This document shows positions 1 to 7,234 of a DNA stretch of 15,109 bases, one piece after another. How positions within the stretch are numbered: position 1 is the first letter of the stretch; each line of letters begins with the position of its first letter. Under the pieces are notes generated by a model. That model ran no database searches. It saw nothing but the letters and a program-made list of their open reading frames with translations, and was not told the origin of the DNA. The translations under genes and the position numbers were made by a program. Source of the stretch: an uncultured Bacteroidota bacterium (GTDB lineage: Bacteria > Bacteroidota > Bacteroidia > Chitinophagales > Chitinophagaceae); contig CAIVHI010000240.1 of NCBI GenBank assembly GCA_903905685.1, positions 1 to 15,109 on the forward strand, given 5' to 3'.

Positions 1-222
1 ACGAAATTCTCTGACGGTAATGTTCATTTTACGGCTCCAATCGTGTTGTCAAACATGTCATTGACCGGGACTGCGACTTTTACCATAACGTCAACGGTTT
101 ATGCCGGCAATACCTACGCGGGAAGCGGAACCGTTAGCCCTACTTCAGCTACACTGTCGTTTTCTGAAGACACTACCGGTCTGCATACCACCTATACCTT
201 CGCAAGCATGTCGAAGATATAA
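1..222 (+). CDS. C-terminal fragment of an unknown protein
   Basis: The reading frame is open from the first base of the window to a TAA at 220-222, giving the last 73 residues of a protein whose start lies upstream. The fragment is rich in Thr, Ser, Gly and Ala with alternating hydrophobic residues (for example around residues 19-34), which suggests beta strands, and it ends in YTFASMSKI. This is what one expects from the C-terminal part of a Bacteroidota surface protein or lipoprotein, but no motif identifies a family. A strong terminator begins 47 nt after the stop, which supports this being the true gene end. Function unknown. Confidence 0.6.
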   Translation, partial: TKFSDGNVHFTAPIVLSNMSLTGTATFTITSTVYAGNTYAGSGTVSPTSATLSFSEDTTGLHTTYTFASMSKI

Positions 223-268
223 GGCTTTCGGCGACTTCGATGTAGCTACAAAACCTTGCAATATTTTG

Positions 269-307
269 GCCGATCCCGAACGTCAACGTTCGGGTTCGGC
301 TTTTTTT
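269..307 (+). terminator. Rho-independent terminator of the first gene
   Basis: The arms GCCGA-T-CCCGAACG (269-282) and CGTTCGGG-T-TCGGC (287-300) pair with one T/T mismatch and a 4-nt TCAA loop, followed directly by seven T (301-307). It lies 47 nt after the stop of the 1-222 gene. The T run is on the plus strand only, so it should mainly stop rightward transcription before it runs into the convergent flavin reductase gene. Confidence 0.9.
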
Positions 308-354
308 ATGGATTATCCTATCGGGTTTGTTGGGTAATGGCTGTCGGTGCAACG

Positions 355-1071
355 CTACCCGTACCGTTCCACCTGAATATCCTTCTTGGCATAACCCATT
401 TCCAGGATTTTTTCTTGAGCGTCATCTACCATGGCCGTCCAGCCACAGAGCATGAATTTGGCTTCGGGGTGGTCTTGGCATAATTCGCGGTAAATGTCGT
501 GAACATAGCCCATTCGCCCTTCCCAGTGCTGGCGCGAGAGGGTGGGGTGGTAATGGAACCCCGGCAATTCGGCCTCCAGCGCCCGCATTTCGGCCTCGTA
601 AAGCAGGTCTTCCCGCCGCCGGGTGCCGAACAATAGGTGTATTTTATGGAAGGGGATGCTGTGTGCCTTGATGTGCCGCAACATGCTGCGGAACGGCGCT
701 ATGCCCGTACCGGTGCAGATGAAGAAATGCTCCTTATCCAAGTCGGTAGGCAGCACGAAGATGCCGTGCGGCCCGCGTAGGGTGACGGAATCGCCTATCT
801 TGATGTTGTTGAAGATGTAGGGTGAAGCCAACCCGCCGATTACCTGAACGATGATAAGCTCAATCACGTTGCCGCCATGGGGAGCCGATGCTATGCTGTA
901 GCTGCGCCACCGCTTGTTGCGCTGGTCGCTGATGGGGAGGTCAAGGGTTACAAACTGACCCGGTAGGAACGCAAACGTGGGCTGCTCGGGCAACGTAATC
1001 CAAAACCGTCGTGTATTGGGCGTGGCCTGTACAATGTCGGTCACCACACCGCTCTGCCATTTGGGTAGCAT
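355..1071 (-). CDS. Ferredoxin/flavodoxin-NADP(+) reductase-like FAD oxidoreductase
   Basis: This 238-residue protein has the two-domain fold of the ferredoxin-NADP reductase family. The N-terminal FAD barrel (about 1-100) carries the flavin-binding RSYS motif at 56-59 (in RWRSYSIAS) and a GPHGIF segment near 100-105. The C-terminal NAD(P) domain has CTGTGIAPFRSM around 119-130, LLFGTR near 146-151, the CGW motif at 209-211 and a C-terminal ERYG. There is no C-terminal [2Fe-2S] domain, so it should pass electrons between NAD(P)H and a separate partner (ferredoxin, flavodoxin or an oxygenase) in the cytoplasm. I chose the ATG at 1071; an in-frame TTG at 1080 adds three residues and has an AGGA about 14 nt upstream. 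The gene is divergent from the PAS-GAF sensor gene. Family is clear; electron partner cannot be told from sequence. Confidence 0.88.
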   Translation of the reverse strand: MLPKWQSGVVTDIVQATPNTRRFWITLPEQPTFAFLPGQFVTLDLPISDQRNKRWRSYSIASAPHGGNVIELIIVQVIGGLASPYIFNNIKIGDSVTLRGPHGIFVLPTDLDKEHFFICTGTGIAPFRSMLRHIKAHSIPFHKIHLLFGTRRREDLLYEAEMRALEAELPGFHYHPTLSRQHWEGRMGYVHDIYRELCQDHPEAKFMLCGWTAMVDDAQEKILEMGYAKKDIQVERYG

Positions 1072-1235
1072 ATCCCGCAAACTTACAAAACATTCCTGCC
1101 CAAAGGGTGCTGTATAGGGTGGCTTTTCGGATATCGGGGGTTAGGCAGAAAGAATAATGGCTCTCCCAACCGCTTCTGGACCTATTGGGTTAATCAATCA
1201 GTTAAATTGTATGTTTTTAGCGAGGTATTATCGCC

Positions 1236-1243
1236 TATATTTG
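1236..1243 (+). promoter_or_regulatory. Bacteroidota -7 promoter element of the sensor gene
   Basis: TATATTTG is an exact match to TAnnTTTG. It lies 41 nt before the ATG at 1285, so the predicted leader is about 35 nt. The -33 region is weak (only a TTG at 1207-1209, spaced too far), so the call rests on the -7 element and its position. Confidence 0.5.
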
Positions 1244-1284
1244 CGCAATAATATTGTTGAATACTTTAAAACGAAATTTTGGCA

Positions 1285-2931
1285 ATGCTGAATTCAAGGA
1301 TGCCTTCAGATTTGCTGTTGTCGGTCAGCTCCGCAGTGCCCGTATCGCTGATTGTGGTAGACACGGCAATGACGATTGTGGCCGCAAGCCAAACTTGGGC
1401 AGACCGGTATGGCGTACCTGCCGCCCAAATGCTCGGTAAAAACCTGTATGCCGTTAGGCCGGTTTCAGCGGAATGGCGGGAAATTCACAGCCGATGTATG
1501 GCCGGTGCTATTGAAAAGCGAGTTCGGGACGCTATGGTTATGGACGATGGTACGGAGCAGGTCGTTAAATGGGAGGTCCGGCCGTGGATGCATCTCGATG
1601 GCAGCATTGGTGGCATCGTTATCCAGTCGGAAGTAATTACCGAATATGTATTGGAGGAAAGGAAATATCAACAGTTGTTTCGGGATTTGAATTTGTTGAT
1701 GGATATCACCAAGCTGATTTTCGATCAGGCGGTTTTTATGGATGAATTCGACCTGATTGAAAATGCCTGTAAGAAGATTGTTGACTTTGGGGGATACGGG
1801 CTGGCTTGGTTTGCCTATGGCCCCGAAGCGACTGCCACCAAGAAGACATTGAAATTGGTGCATAAATATGGTCCCGCAATCCATTATCTGGATGAGTTCG
1901 AAATCGACTTGGATAACGAGGTGCACCGCAATGGCCCCTCGGCAACCGCAATCATAACCGGTTCGCCCACAGTTGTCAACGACATCCCCAGCTCCCGTTT
2001 GTATAATCCTTGGTTGAGGAGCGCGGTAAGGAATCATCTGCAATCCAGCGTTTCGATCCCGGTCGACTTGGGGCATGGCCAGCGGGGGATTATTGTGGTC
2101 TATTCTTCCGAAAAGGAGGCCTTTGGGGAGGAGGAAGTCGCTATCTTCACCCGTATTTCAGTAGCACTCTCGTATTCCATCTTGGCCCAAAGGGCCGATC
2201 AGGAACATAAAATTGCGCTGCTTAAGATGGACAAGGTAGTAAAAGACCTTAACACAAGAAACAGGAACTTGGAGAGTTTTTCCGACTTGGTCTCCCACAC
2301 CCTTCGTTCAAAAGTTGCCAGCCTCGTCGGCATTGCCGAGCTTATTGACGATGAAATGGTGCAGGATAGCGAAAAAACCGAAATGGTGAAGAATATGGGC
2401 TTCTTGGCGAGGTCGTTGGATGAGTCCATGAAAGACCTTAACAGTACGCTTTTGGTGAGGAACCACTTGGTATTGAACCATGATATAATAGAATTGGAGC
2501 AGAAATTTATAGATGTATTGTTCAAACTCGATTTGGTATTCCCCGGACGAAAATCGACCGTAACGACCGATTTCGCCCATGCCCGATTTGTGCGAGCCGA
2601 CAGATACTATTTGTTCGAAGCCACTTTCCAACTCCTCCAGTGTTTGGTGCGCCATGAAACCAAGGAGGTGACCCACGAAATAAAAGTGAACTCGCACGTT
2701 TCAGGTGGATATGTCACCATTTATTTTCACGATACCATACTTGGTGTGAAGATGCTCGACTGCGAATATGCCATTTTCGATATCTACCGAAAATACTATC
2801 AGCATTACAACACTGGCGGAATCAAATTGTTCTATGTTGGTGCAATTTTGGAGGTATTGGGAGGGAAGTTTTCCGCTGAGACTACCGAACCCTGCTCGGT
2901 CGTGTTTTCCTTGCAGCTTCCCGTAGCCTGA
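1285..2931 (+). CDS. PAS-GAF sensor histidine kinase-like protein with degenerate ATPase domain
   Basis: A 548-residue soluble protein with no membrane helix. Residues about 8-125 look like a PAS domain (SLIVVDTAMTIVAASQTWA start), about 135-300 like a GAF domain (DFGGYGLAWFAYG near 167-179), and 300-330 form a charged helix. The segment FSDLVSHTLRSKVASLVGI (332-350) resembles a dimerisation/H-box helix, with His338 as possible phospho-acceptor. The C-terminal part is placed like a HATPase_c domain, but the N-box Asn is not visible (LFEATFQLLQCLVRH, 443-457), the G1 DxGxG is FHDTILG, and G2 is reduced to NTGGIKLFYVGAILEVLGG. It may therefore not bind ATP. I chose the ATG at 1285; a TTG two codons earlier is possible. 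No response regulator is adjacent, so it is an orphan. Domain order is fairly sure; kinase activity is doubtful. Confidence 0.85.
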   Translation: MLNSRMPSDLLLSVSSAVPVSLIVVDTAMTIVAASQTWADRYGVPAAQMLGKNLYAVRPVSAEWREIHSRCMAGAIEKRVRDAMVMDDGTEQVVKWEVRPWMHLDGSIGGIVIQSEVITEYVLEERKYQQLFRDLNLLMDITKLIFDQAVFMDEFDLIENACKKIVDFGGYGLAWFAYGPEATATKKTLKLVHKYGPAIHYLDEFEIDLDNEVHRNGPSATAIITGSPTVVNDIPSSRLYNPWLRSAVRNHLQSSVSIPVDLGHGQRGIIVVYSSEKEAFGEEEVAIFTRISVALSYSILAQRADQEHKIALLKMDKVVKDLNTRNRNLESFSDLVSHTLRSKVASLVGIAELIDDEMVQDSEKTEMVKNMGFLARSLDESMKDLNSTLLVRNHLVLNHDIIELEQKFIDVLFKLDLVFPGRKSTVTTDFAHARFVRADRYYLFEATFQLLQCLVRHETKEVTHEIKVNSHVSGGYVTIYFHDTILGVKMLDCEYAIFDIYRKYYQHYNTGGIKLFYVGAILEVLGGKFSAETTEPCSVVFSLQLPVA

Positions 2932-3018
2932 TTTGGAAATTTGTGGAGGGCATTTTAAGTGCCTTACTACAAAATATTGTTTCCCGTTTTGCGTTAAAAT
3001 AGGGCAAACAGCTTCTTC

Positions 3019-3561
3019 ATGGAAACCAATCTCGAACTCCTCCAATACCCCGTTGGCCGCTATGCCCGTGTAGATCAAATGAACGATGTCCTCAAGGCAG
3101 AGTGGATGACGAATCTTGCCGAATTGCCCGGTAAATTGGCGGATGCCGTCAATGGTCTCGACGCCGAACAATTGGCCACACCCTACCGCCCCGGCGGCTG
3201 GACGGTGAAACAAGTGGTGCACCACGTGGCCGACAGCCATGCCAATGCCTACATCCGCATCAAACAGGCACTCACTGAAGATAATCCGCACGTCAAAACC
3301 TATGATGAAAAGGCCTGGGCCATGCTGCCCGACTCCTCCAATGTTCCGGTGGAAGTATCCATTGCCATCCTCACCGGCCTGCACATCCGTTTGATTGCGT
3401 TGTTGCAGGGGCTCGAAGACGCCCAATGGCAGCGCACCTATTTTCATCCGGGCTTGGGGCGGGAATTTGCGTTGTGGGAGGCTGTTGCGCTCTATTCGTG
3501 GCACAGTCGTCATCACGTTGCCCACATCACCTCGCTCCGGGCCCGAAACGGGTGGTTTTGA
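3019..3561 (+). CDS. DinB/YfiT-like putative metal-dependent enzyme (bacillithiol transferase type)
   Basis: A 180-residue protein of the DinB/YfiT four-helix-bundle superfamily. Signature segments are YRPGGWTVKQVVHHVADSH (56-74), ALTEDNPHVKTYDEKAW (84-100) and the C-terminal WHSRHHVAHI (161-170). By spacing the likely metal triad is His69, His162 and His166 (93 and 4 residues apart, as I recall it for B. subtilis YfiT). Length matches single-domain YfiT/BstA proteins. Family members are metal-dependent thiol transferases that conjugate bacillithiol or related thiols to electrophiles in the cytoplasm; the substrate here is inferred, not seen. The gene stands alone, 87 nt after the sensor gene and 145 nt before the next, with no clear -7 promoter motif. 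The family call is strong, the thiol specificity uncertain. Confidence 0.88.
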   Translation: METNLELLQYPVGRYARVDQMNDVLKAEWMTNLAELPGKLADAVNGLDAEQLATPYRPGGWTVKQVVHHVADSHANAYIRIKQALTEDNPHVKTYDEKAWAMLPDSSNVPVEVSIAILTGLHIRLIALLQGLEDAQWQRTYFHPGLGREFALWEAVALYSWHSRHHVAHITSLRARNGWF

Positions 3562-3663
3562 TGTGCCTGACATAGCAACCCACGTTTTTTGTTTTTCGTG
3601 AATTTAGGTTTTCTAATCGAAAATAATATTTAAAATAATAAAATATCTAAAAATGATTTGTGA

Positions 3664-3680
3664 GTTTCAGGAAATGAAAC
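3664..3680 (+). other. Small hairpin in the leader of the membrane protein gene
   Basis: GTTTCA (3664-3669) and TGAAAC (3675-3680) form a perfect 6-bp inverted repeat around GGAAA, inside an AT-rich spacer 27 nt before the ATG at 3707. It could be a short operator or an mRNA stem-loop. No matching -7 promoter is seen nearby. Confidence 0.35.
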
Positions 3681-3706
3681 TATTTTAGTGCCCAAAAATC
3701 AACCTT

Positions 3707-4222
3707 ATGGCAACCAACCTGCTCTATTTTCACAGTATCCTCCGCTACTTCATCCTCCTTTTCATGCTCATGGTCATTGTTCAAAGCCTTGTCGGGATGC
3801 TGAACAAAGGGTCGTTCAAAAAAATAAACAAAACGGCAGCACTGGTCATGATGATTATGTGCGATGTCCAGTTGCTGTTGGGGCTCGCGGTTTATTTGCT
3901 GAACGGCTGGGGAGCAAACATGGCCAAGCCGGGTGCTATGGCCGACAAATATTCGAGGTTCTTCGGTATGGAGCACCCTCTAATGATGATTATTGCGTTG
4001 GTATTGGTGCACATGGCCTATTCCGTGGCTAAGCGCAACATGGATTCCGACCGCAAATTCAAGCGCATGTTCTGGTTTACCCTGATCGCACTGTTCTTGG
4101 TATTGAGCCGCATTCCTTGGCCTGGCGAAGCAGTGGTGGGTCGTCCATTCCTCCCCAAGATGGGAGCCATCAAGGGGCAGACCATCCGCATCAATACCCC
4201 CGTGTCGGTAAACCGTTCGTAA
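3707..4222 (+). CDS. Four-helix inner-membrane protein, cytochrome b-like
   Basis: A 171-residue membrane protein with four predicted helices at about 9-31, 43-66, 89-107 and 120-137. His9 sits at the start of helix 1 (LLYFHSILRYFILL), His90 at the start of helix 3 (FFGMEHPLMM) and His102 inside helix 3 (LVLVHMAYS). Helix-embedded histidines plus overall length recall the small Bacteroidota membrane proteins often labelled cytochrome B, so haem binding is possible but unproven. After the last helix comes SRIPWPG and about 35 polar residues. It is followed after only 19 nt by the PlsC-type acyltransferase, so the two probably share an mRNA, which hints at a role linked to the membrane. Membrane topology is clear; the function is inferred. 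Confidence 0.75.
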   Translation: MATNLLYFHSILRYFILLFMLMVIVQSLVGMLNKGSFKKINKTAALVMMIMCDVQLLLGLAVYLLNGWGANMAKPGAMADKYSRFFGMEHPLMMIIALVLVHMAYSVAKRNMDSDRKFKRMFWFTLIALFLVLSRIPWPGEAVVGRPFLPKMGAIKGQTIRINTPVSVNRS

Positions 4223-4241
4223 CTAGGGGCTTATCCACGCT

Positions 4242-4979
4242 ATGTTCCGCTGGGCATTCCGAGTAGTCTATGTGCCTTGGGTGGTGTTGTCGTTCATCGT
4301 CACTATCCTTCCTGTCGCACTTGCCGTCGCGTTGATTTCCCTGTTTCGCAGTAAGCATGGCGAACGCCTGACACACAAAGTCATTGCCGCTTGGTCTCGA
4401 GTTTGGTTGCTGGTCATAGGTATGCCGGTCGGTATCGTGTCGGCGCATCCTCCGGGGGGCACCTACATCATAGTTGCCAACCATATTTCCTATATCGATA
4501 GCATCATCTTGTTTTCGGCAATTTCCAGCCATTTCAAAGCCTTGGGGAAGGTGGAAATAGCTGCCATACCCATAGTCGGATTTTTATATCGGCAAATAGC
4601 CATCCTCATAGACCGCTCGTCGGCTGCGAGTCGTGCGGCCAGTATGAAGAAGATGTTGCAGACCTTGCAATCGGGTTGCAGCATCGTCATTTTTCCTGAA
4701 GGGACGTTCAATGAGACCAATCAACCCTTGTTGCCGTTTCATGATGGCGCCTTCAGGCTGGCTGCAACTTCGGGTGTGGCTATTCTTCCGCTAATTATCC
4801 CCGATACCGTGGCCCGGTGGCATTATTCTGCCTGGTGGAAATTCACCCCCGGCCGCAACCGTGCCTTTTTTCTTCCACCGGTTTCGCCGGTAGGGGCGCA
4901 GCCCGAGCAGATTAGGGAATTGAAGCAACAGGTGGCCGATGAAATGCAGGCTGCCTTGGTGGCGCTACGGGCAAAGTAG
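4242..4979 (+). CDS. plsC: PlsC-type 1-acyl-sn-glycerol-3-phosphate acyltransferase
   Basis: A 245-residue lysophospholipid acyltransferase. A hydrophobic helix at about 10-35 anchors it to the inner membrane. The four family blocks appear in order: NHISYIDS (80-87) with catalytic His81 and Asp86 of the HX4D motif; LGKVEIAAIPIVGFLY (101-116); IFPEGTFNE (150-158) for phosphate binding; and GVAILPLIIP (178-187). The family transfers an acyl chain to lysophosphatidic acid to make phosphatidic acid. An AGGGG lies 12 nt before the ATG, and the gene starts 19 nt after the four-helix membrane protein gene, suggesting co-transcription. Its stop is 1 nt from the stop of the convergent peptidase gene. 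Family is certain; exact acyl acceptor is not, since genomes of this group may carry several paralogues. Confidence 0.92.
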   Translation: MFRWAFRVVYVPWVVLSFIVTILPVALAVALISLFRSKHGERLTHKVIAAWSRVWLLVIGMPVGIVSAHPPGGTYIIVANHISYIDSIILFSAISSHFKALGKVEIAAIPIVGFLYRQIAILIDRSSAASRAASMKKMLQTLQSGCSIVIFPEGTFNETNQPLLPFHDGAFRLAATSGVAILPLIIPDTVARWHYSAWWKFTPGRNRAFFLPPVSPVGAQPEQIRELKQQVADEMQAALVALRAK

Positions 4980-4980
4980 C

Positions 4981-6303
4981 CTACCGCAGTAGGAAAGTCT
5001 CGTCGTTCATCACCTTGGTGAAATCCACCAGCAACTTGGCAACCCCCGAAATGTTCTTCAGCGACAACTTCGTAGATTGATCGTAAACATCGTGGTAGAA
5101 GCCGGGACCTCCATTGCTATACAGGAAGAACGATGGCACACCCGCCTCTGTGAATGGATAATGGTCGCTGTTGGCTGCTTTGCCGCGAGACTTGATGGTG
5201 GGTATGTAGTGGTTCCGGTTGTTGAGCCGTTGCAGAATGCCGAATTGGTCGGGAAATTCTGTGGCATTTACTACTGTAACTCCATCCGTGGCATCTCCCA
5301 TAATGTCCAAATTGACGAGGAACTTCATTTTGGCCAACGGTACAACCGGATGTTTTACATAGAACCTCGACCCCAGCAAATCGGCTTCCTCGCCGCTGAA
5401 TGCCATAAATAGGAGGGAGTACTTATGGGGGTGTGTGGTAAAATAGTAGGCCAGATAGAGCATCATGGCGGTGCCGCTCGCGTTGTCGCTCGCGCCGGGA
5501 AATGTGGTCTCGCTGCCCATCATGCCCAAGTGGTCGTAGTGAGCAGTGAAGACGATGAACGAGTCGGTCACTTTGCCGGGCAGGAAGCCGATGACGTTTT
5601 CGTTTTTGCCCCGTGGAATAAAGCTACTCTCTACTTCAACCGTAGCCCACTTCAATTTGGACGGCAATGCCGATTCCTTTACATAGAAGATGGTGGAATG
5701 GCAGGTGTCGGGTTTTACCGACCAAGTCAGTTTTTCTTTGCCATTAATGATGTAGCAGCCTTTAGGCAGTATGTAGGGGAATAAGTCTTTCTTGATACTG
5801 AGGGCCTTGCAAACCGGTGTGACATCGTCGAAGTAGTAGATATTATCGTTCGTGAATTTAGCTGCGAATTCGAGCCAAGACGCAGTGTCTACCACTTGGG
5901 TGAGGTCCACCGTTTCGATTTTCATCTGCTCGGCGGAGAACGGTAGGCTGGATGGGTCAATAATGAAGTCCTCGCCGGCCACCAGCTCGGTTTTACCGAT
6001 GGTGAGGCTCATTTTGCCGGGAAACGTGTTTACGGGGAAAACATAACTCTGCACATAGGAGCCATCTTTCGTGATGCCGCGCATTTTGTAATCCTTGAAC
6101 TTGTTTTGGATGAACAGCGATGCGTTTTCCTTTCCGTTCTTGACGTAGCCTCGTCCATGCATGCCCGTGTCGGACAGGTATTGCACGTTTCTCCTGATGA
6201 TTTCATCCTCTGAGTTGGTCTTGATGGAATTCTTGATTTGTCCTGTCGCGAAAACAGGGGCTACCGCAATGAGCAGCGCGAAAAGCAGGCACTTCCTCTT
6301 CAT
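4981..6303 (-). CDS. Secreted M28-family zinc metallopeptidase
   Basis: A 440-residue exported peptidase. The start at 6303 gives MKRK plus a hydrophobic stretch ending near FATG/Q, a type I signal peptide; the frame is open 26 codons further upstream, but that would bury the signal, so I reject it. The catalytic domain (about 235-435) holds the M28 zinc ligands in order: AHYDH (254-258), GASDNASGT (271-279) with bridging Asp273, SGEEADLLGS (303-312) with the Glu305/306 pair, NLDIMGD (331-337) and NSDHYPF (378-384) with His381. Residues 25-230 form a variable N-terminal region. Such enzymes act as aminopeptidases in the periplasm or outside the cell. A near-match -7 element (TGCTTTTG) lies at 6354-6347 on this strand, but the -33 is weak. 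It converges on plsC with a 1-nt gap. Substrate unknown. Confidence 0.9.
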   Translation of the reverse strand: MKRKCLLFALLIAVAPVFATGQIKNSIKTNSEDEIIRRNVQYLSDTGMHGRGYVKNGKENASLFIQNKFKDYKMRGITKDGSYVQSYVFPVNTFPGKMSLTIGKTELVAGEDFIIDPSSLPFSAEQMKIETVDLTQVVDTASWLEFAAKFTNDNIYYFDDVTPVCKALSIKKDLFPYILPKGCYIINGKEKLTWSVKPDTCHSTIFYVKESALPSKLKWATVEVESSFIPRGKNENVIGFLPGKVTDSFIVFTAHYDHLGMMGSETTFPGASDNASGTAMMLYLAYYFTTHPHKYSLLFMAFSGEEADLLGSRFYVKHPVVPLAKMKFLVNLDIMGDATDGVTVVNATEFPDQFGILQRLNNRNHYIPTIKSRGKAANSDHYPFTEAGVPSFFLYSNGGPGFYHDVYDQSTKLSLKNISGVAKLLVDFTKVMNDETFLLR

Positions 6304-6417
6304 TTTTGTCTGTTTTTGGGTTGTTTGCCGAATTGTAATCAGGTTGCAAAAGCAGGGGCACAGGTAACCGGAGCCGCACAACGCGACACCCGTAGAAAGA
6401 GACAGGGTGAATAACGC

Positions 6418-6477
6418 GCCTCCTAAAGAGGCTAAAGAAAGTTTCGCAGTTTAGAAAGGCCCAAGGGGCACACTTTC
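6418..6477 (-). terminator. Two short hairpins after the lipoprotein gene, possible weak terminator
   Basis: Downstream of the lipoprotein stop lie two stem-loops: GAAAG-GCCC / GGGC-(3 nt)-CTTTC at 6454-6477, and GCCTC / GAGGC around a 5-nt loop at 6418-6432. Neither is followed by a good T run on the minus strand. They may end the lipoprotein mRNA weakly or belong to the leader of the peptidase gene. Low confidence. Confidence 0.3.
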
Positions 6478-6523
6478 GACAGTTAAACGCGATAAAATAG
6501 GTAATCGGCTGATTTACAGTCGA

Positions 6524-7054
6524 TCAATGGGTTCCGTAATACAGGTAATACGTGAAACTCGCCGTTGCCGGGAAGACGTCCATCGATGATGTGGCTGTAT
6601 TGTAGTGATACAGGTTCATCTTCACGGAGCCGGTTATGGTGCGAGCGTCAGACTGAGATACGTATATGGTGCCCAAAGAATCCATGGTGTACTGGGTATA
6701 GCCGTTGCCCTTGTCGGTAAACACATAAGGCACACGGGTTGTGTCGGTACTGTCGCGTATGCCCATGGTATAGGTGCCGGTGGGGTCGATATAGTTGTTT
6801 TTTTGGCCTTCGCAGCCAAATATCACGTTCTTGGTGTTTGCCGAAATGGACACTACCGAAATCTTGCCTCCGTAGAACTTGTCGGTACTTGTAGTTACAC
6901 TTGCAGTAATCGGGTGCGATGCATCCGACGTTTCATTATAAGTGGTACCGTTGAAGTTGATGGAAAAATAGTTGACCGGCACCACGATGGTGTTCGGGTT
7001 GTTGGGAGAGCAGGCGGCCAATGCCACCACCAAAAACAGTAGGAAATACTTCAT
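6524..7054 (-). CDS. Small Bacteroidota lipoprotein of unknown function
   Basis: A 176-residue protein starting MKYFLLFLVVALAAC: a type II signal peptide with lipobox LAAC and Cys15 as the lipidated residue, followed by the flexible SPNNPN linker. Mature residues about 25-176 are rich in Thr, Ser, Asn, Gly and Tyr with alternating hydrophobic residues (YFSINFNGTTYNET; ITGSVKMNLYHYN; ATASFTYYLYYG at the end), suggesting an all-beta domain. No catalytic motif is seen. It should be anchored in the outer or inner membrane and face the periplasm or outside. The -7 region is only a near match (TACTTTTA, 7077-7070). It stands alone between the peptidase and barrel genes, separated from the latter by a terminator. 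Function unknown. Confidence 0.85.
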   Translation of the reverse strand: MKYFLLFLVVALAACSPNNPNTIVVPVNYFSINFNGTTYNETSDASHPITASVTTSTDKFYGGKISVVSISANTKNVIFGCEGQKNNYIDPTGTYTMGIRDSTDTTRVPYVFTDKGNGYTQYTMDSLGTIYVSQSDARTITGSVKMNLYHYNTATSSMDVFPATASFTYYLYYGTH

Positions 7055-7184
7055 AATGTCTGTTTGCGATAAAAGTACTCAAATTTTTGGTTGTGTGTAT
7101 GCTTTCCAAACGGCTTCGTCAATTTTCCGTCCATTGGGTTCCATGTAACCAGAAGCGTGCCATGTTCGGGTGCCCGGGTGGCAT

Positions 7185-7218
7185 AAAAAAGGCGCCCCGA
7201 AGAATGGGACGCCTTTTT
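7185..7218 (-). terminator. Bidirectional-looking terminator after the beta-barrel gene
   Basis: GGCG-C-CCC (7191-7198) and GGG-A-CGCC (7206-7213) pair with one mismatch around a 7-nt loop, flanked by six A (7185-7190) and five T (7214-7218), so both strands end in a U run. It is 17 nt past the stop of the minus-strand barrel gene. A second hairpin (outer TGCCA 7158-7162 with TGGCA 7179-7183, inner CGGG with CCCG) directly follows it. Confidence 0.85.
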
Positions 7219-7234
7219 GTGCCTGAAAAGGTAA

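Noticed and set aside
2945..2975. GGCA/TGCC hairpin after the sensor gene as a terminator
   Set aside because: Only 4 bp of stem and no T run after it.
2701..3573. 290-codon frame antisense to the sensor and DinB genes
   Set aside because: It spans two well supported plus-strand genes and the gap between them; composition is that of a shadow frame.
6304..6381. N-terminal extension of the M28 peptidase by 26 residues
   Set aside because: The extension puts a Cys-rich polar stretch in front of a clear signal peptide starting MKRK at 6303.
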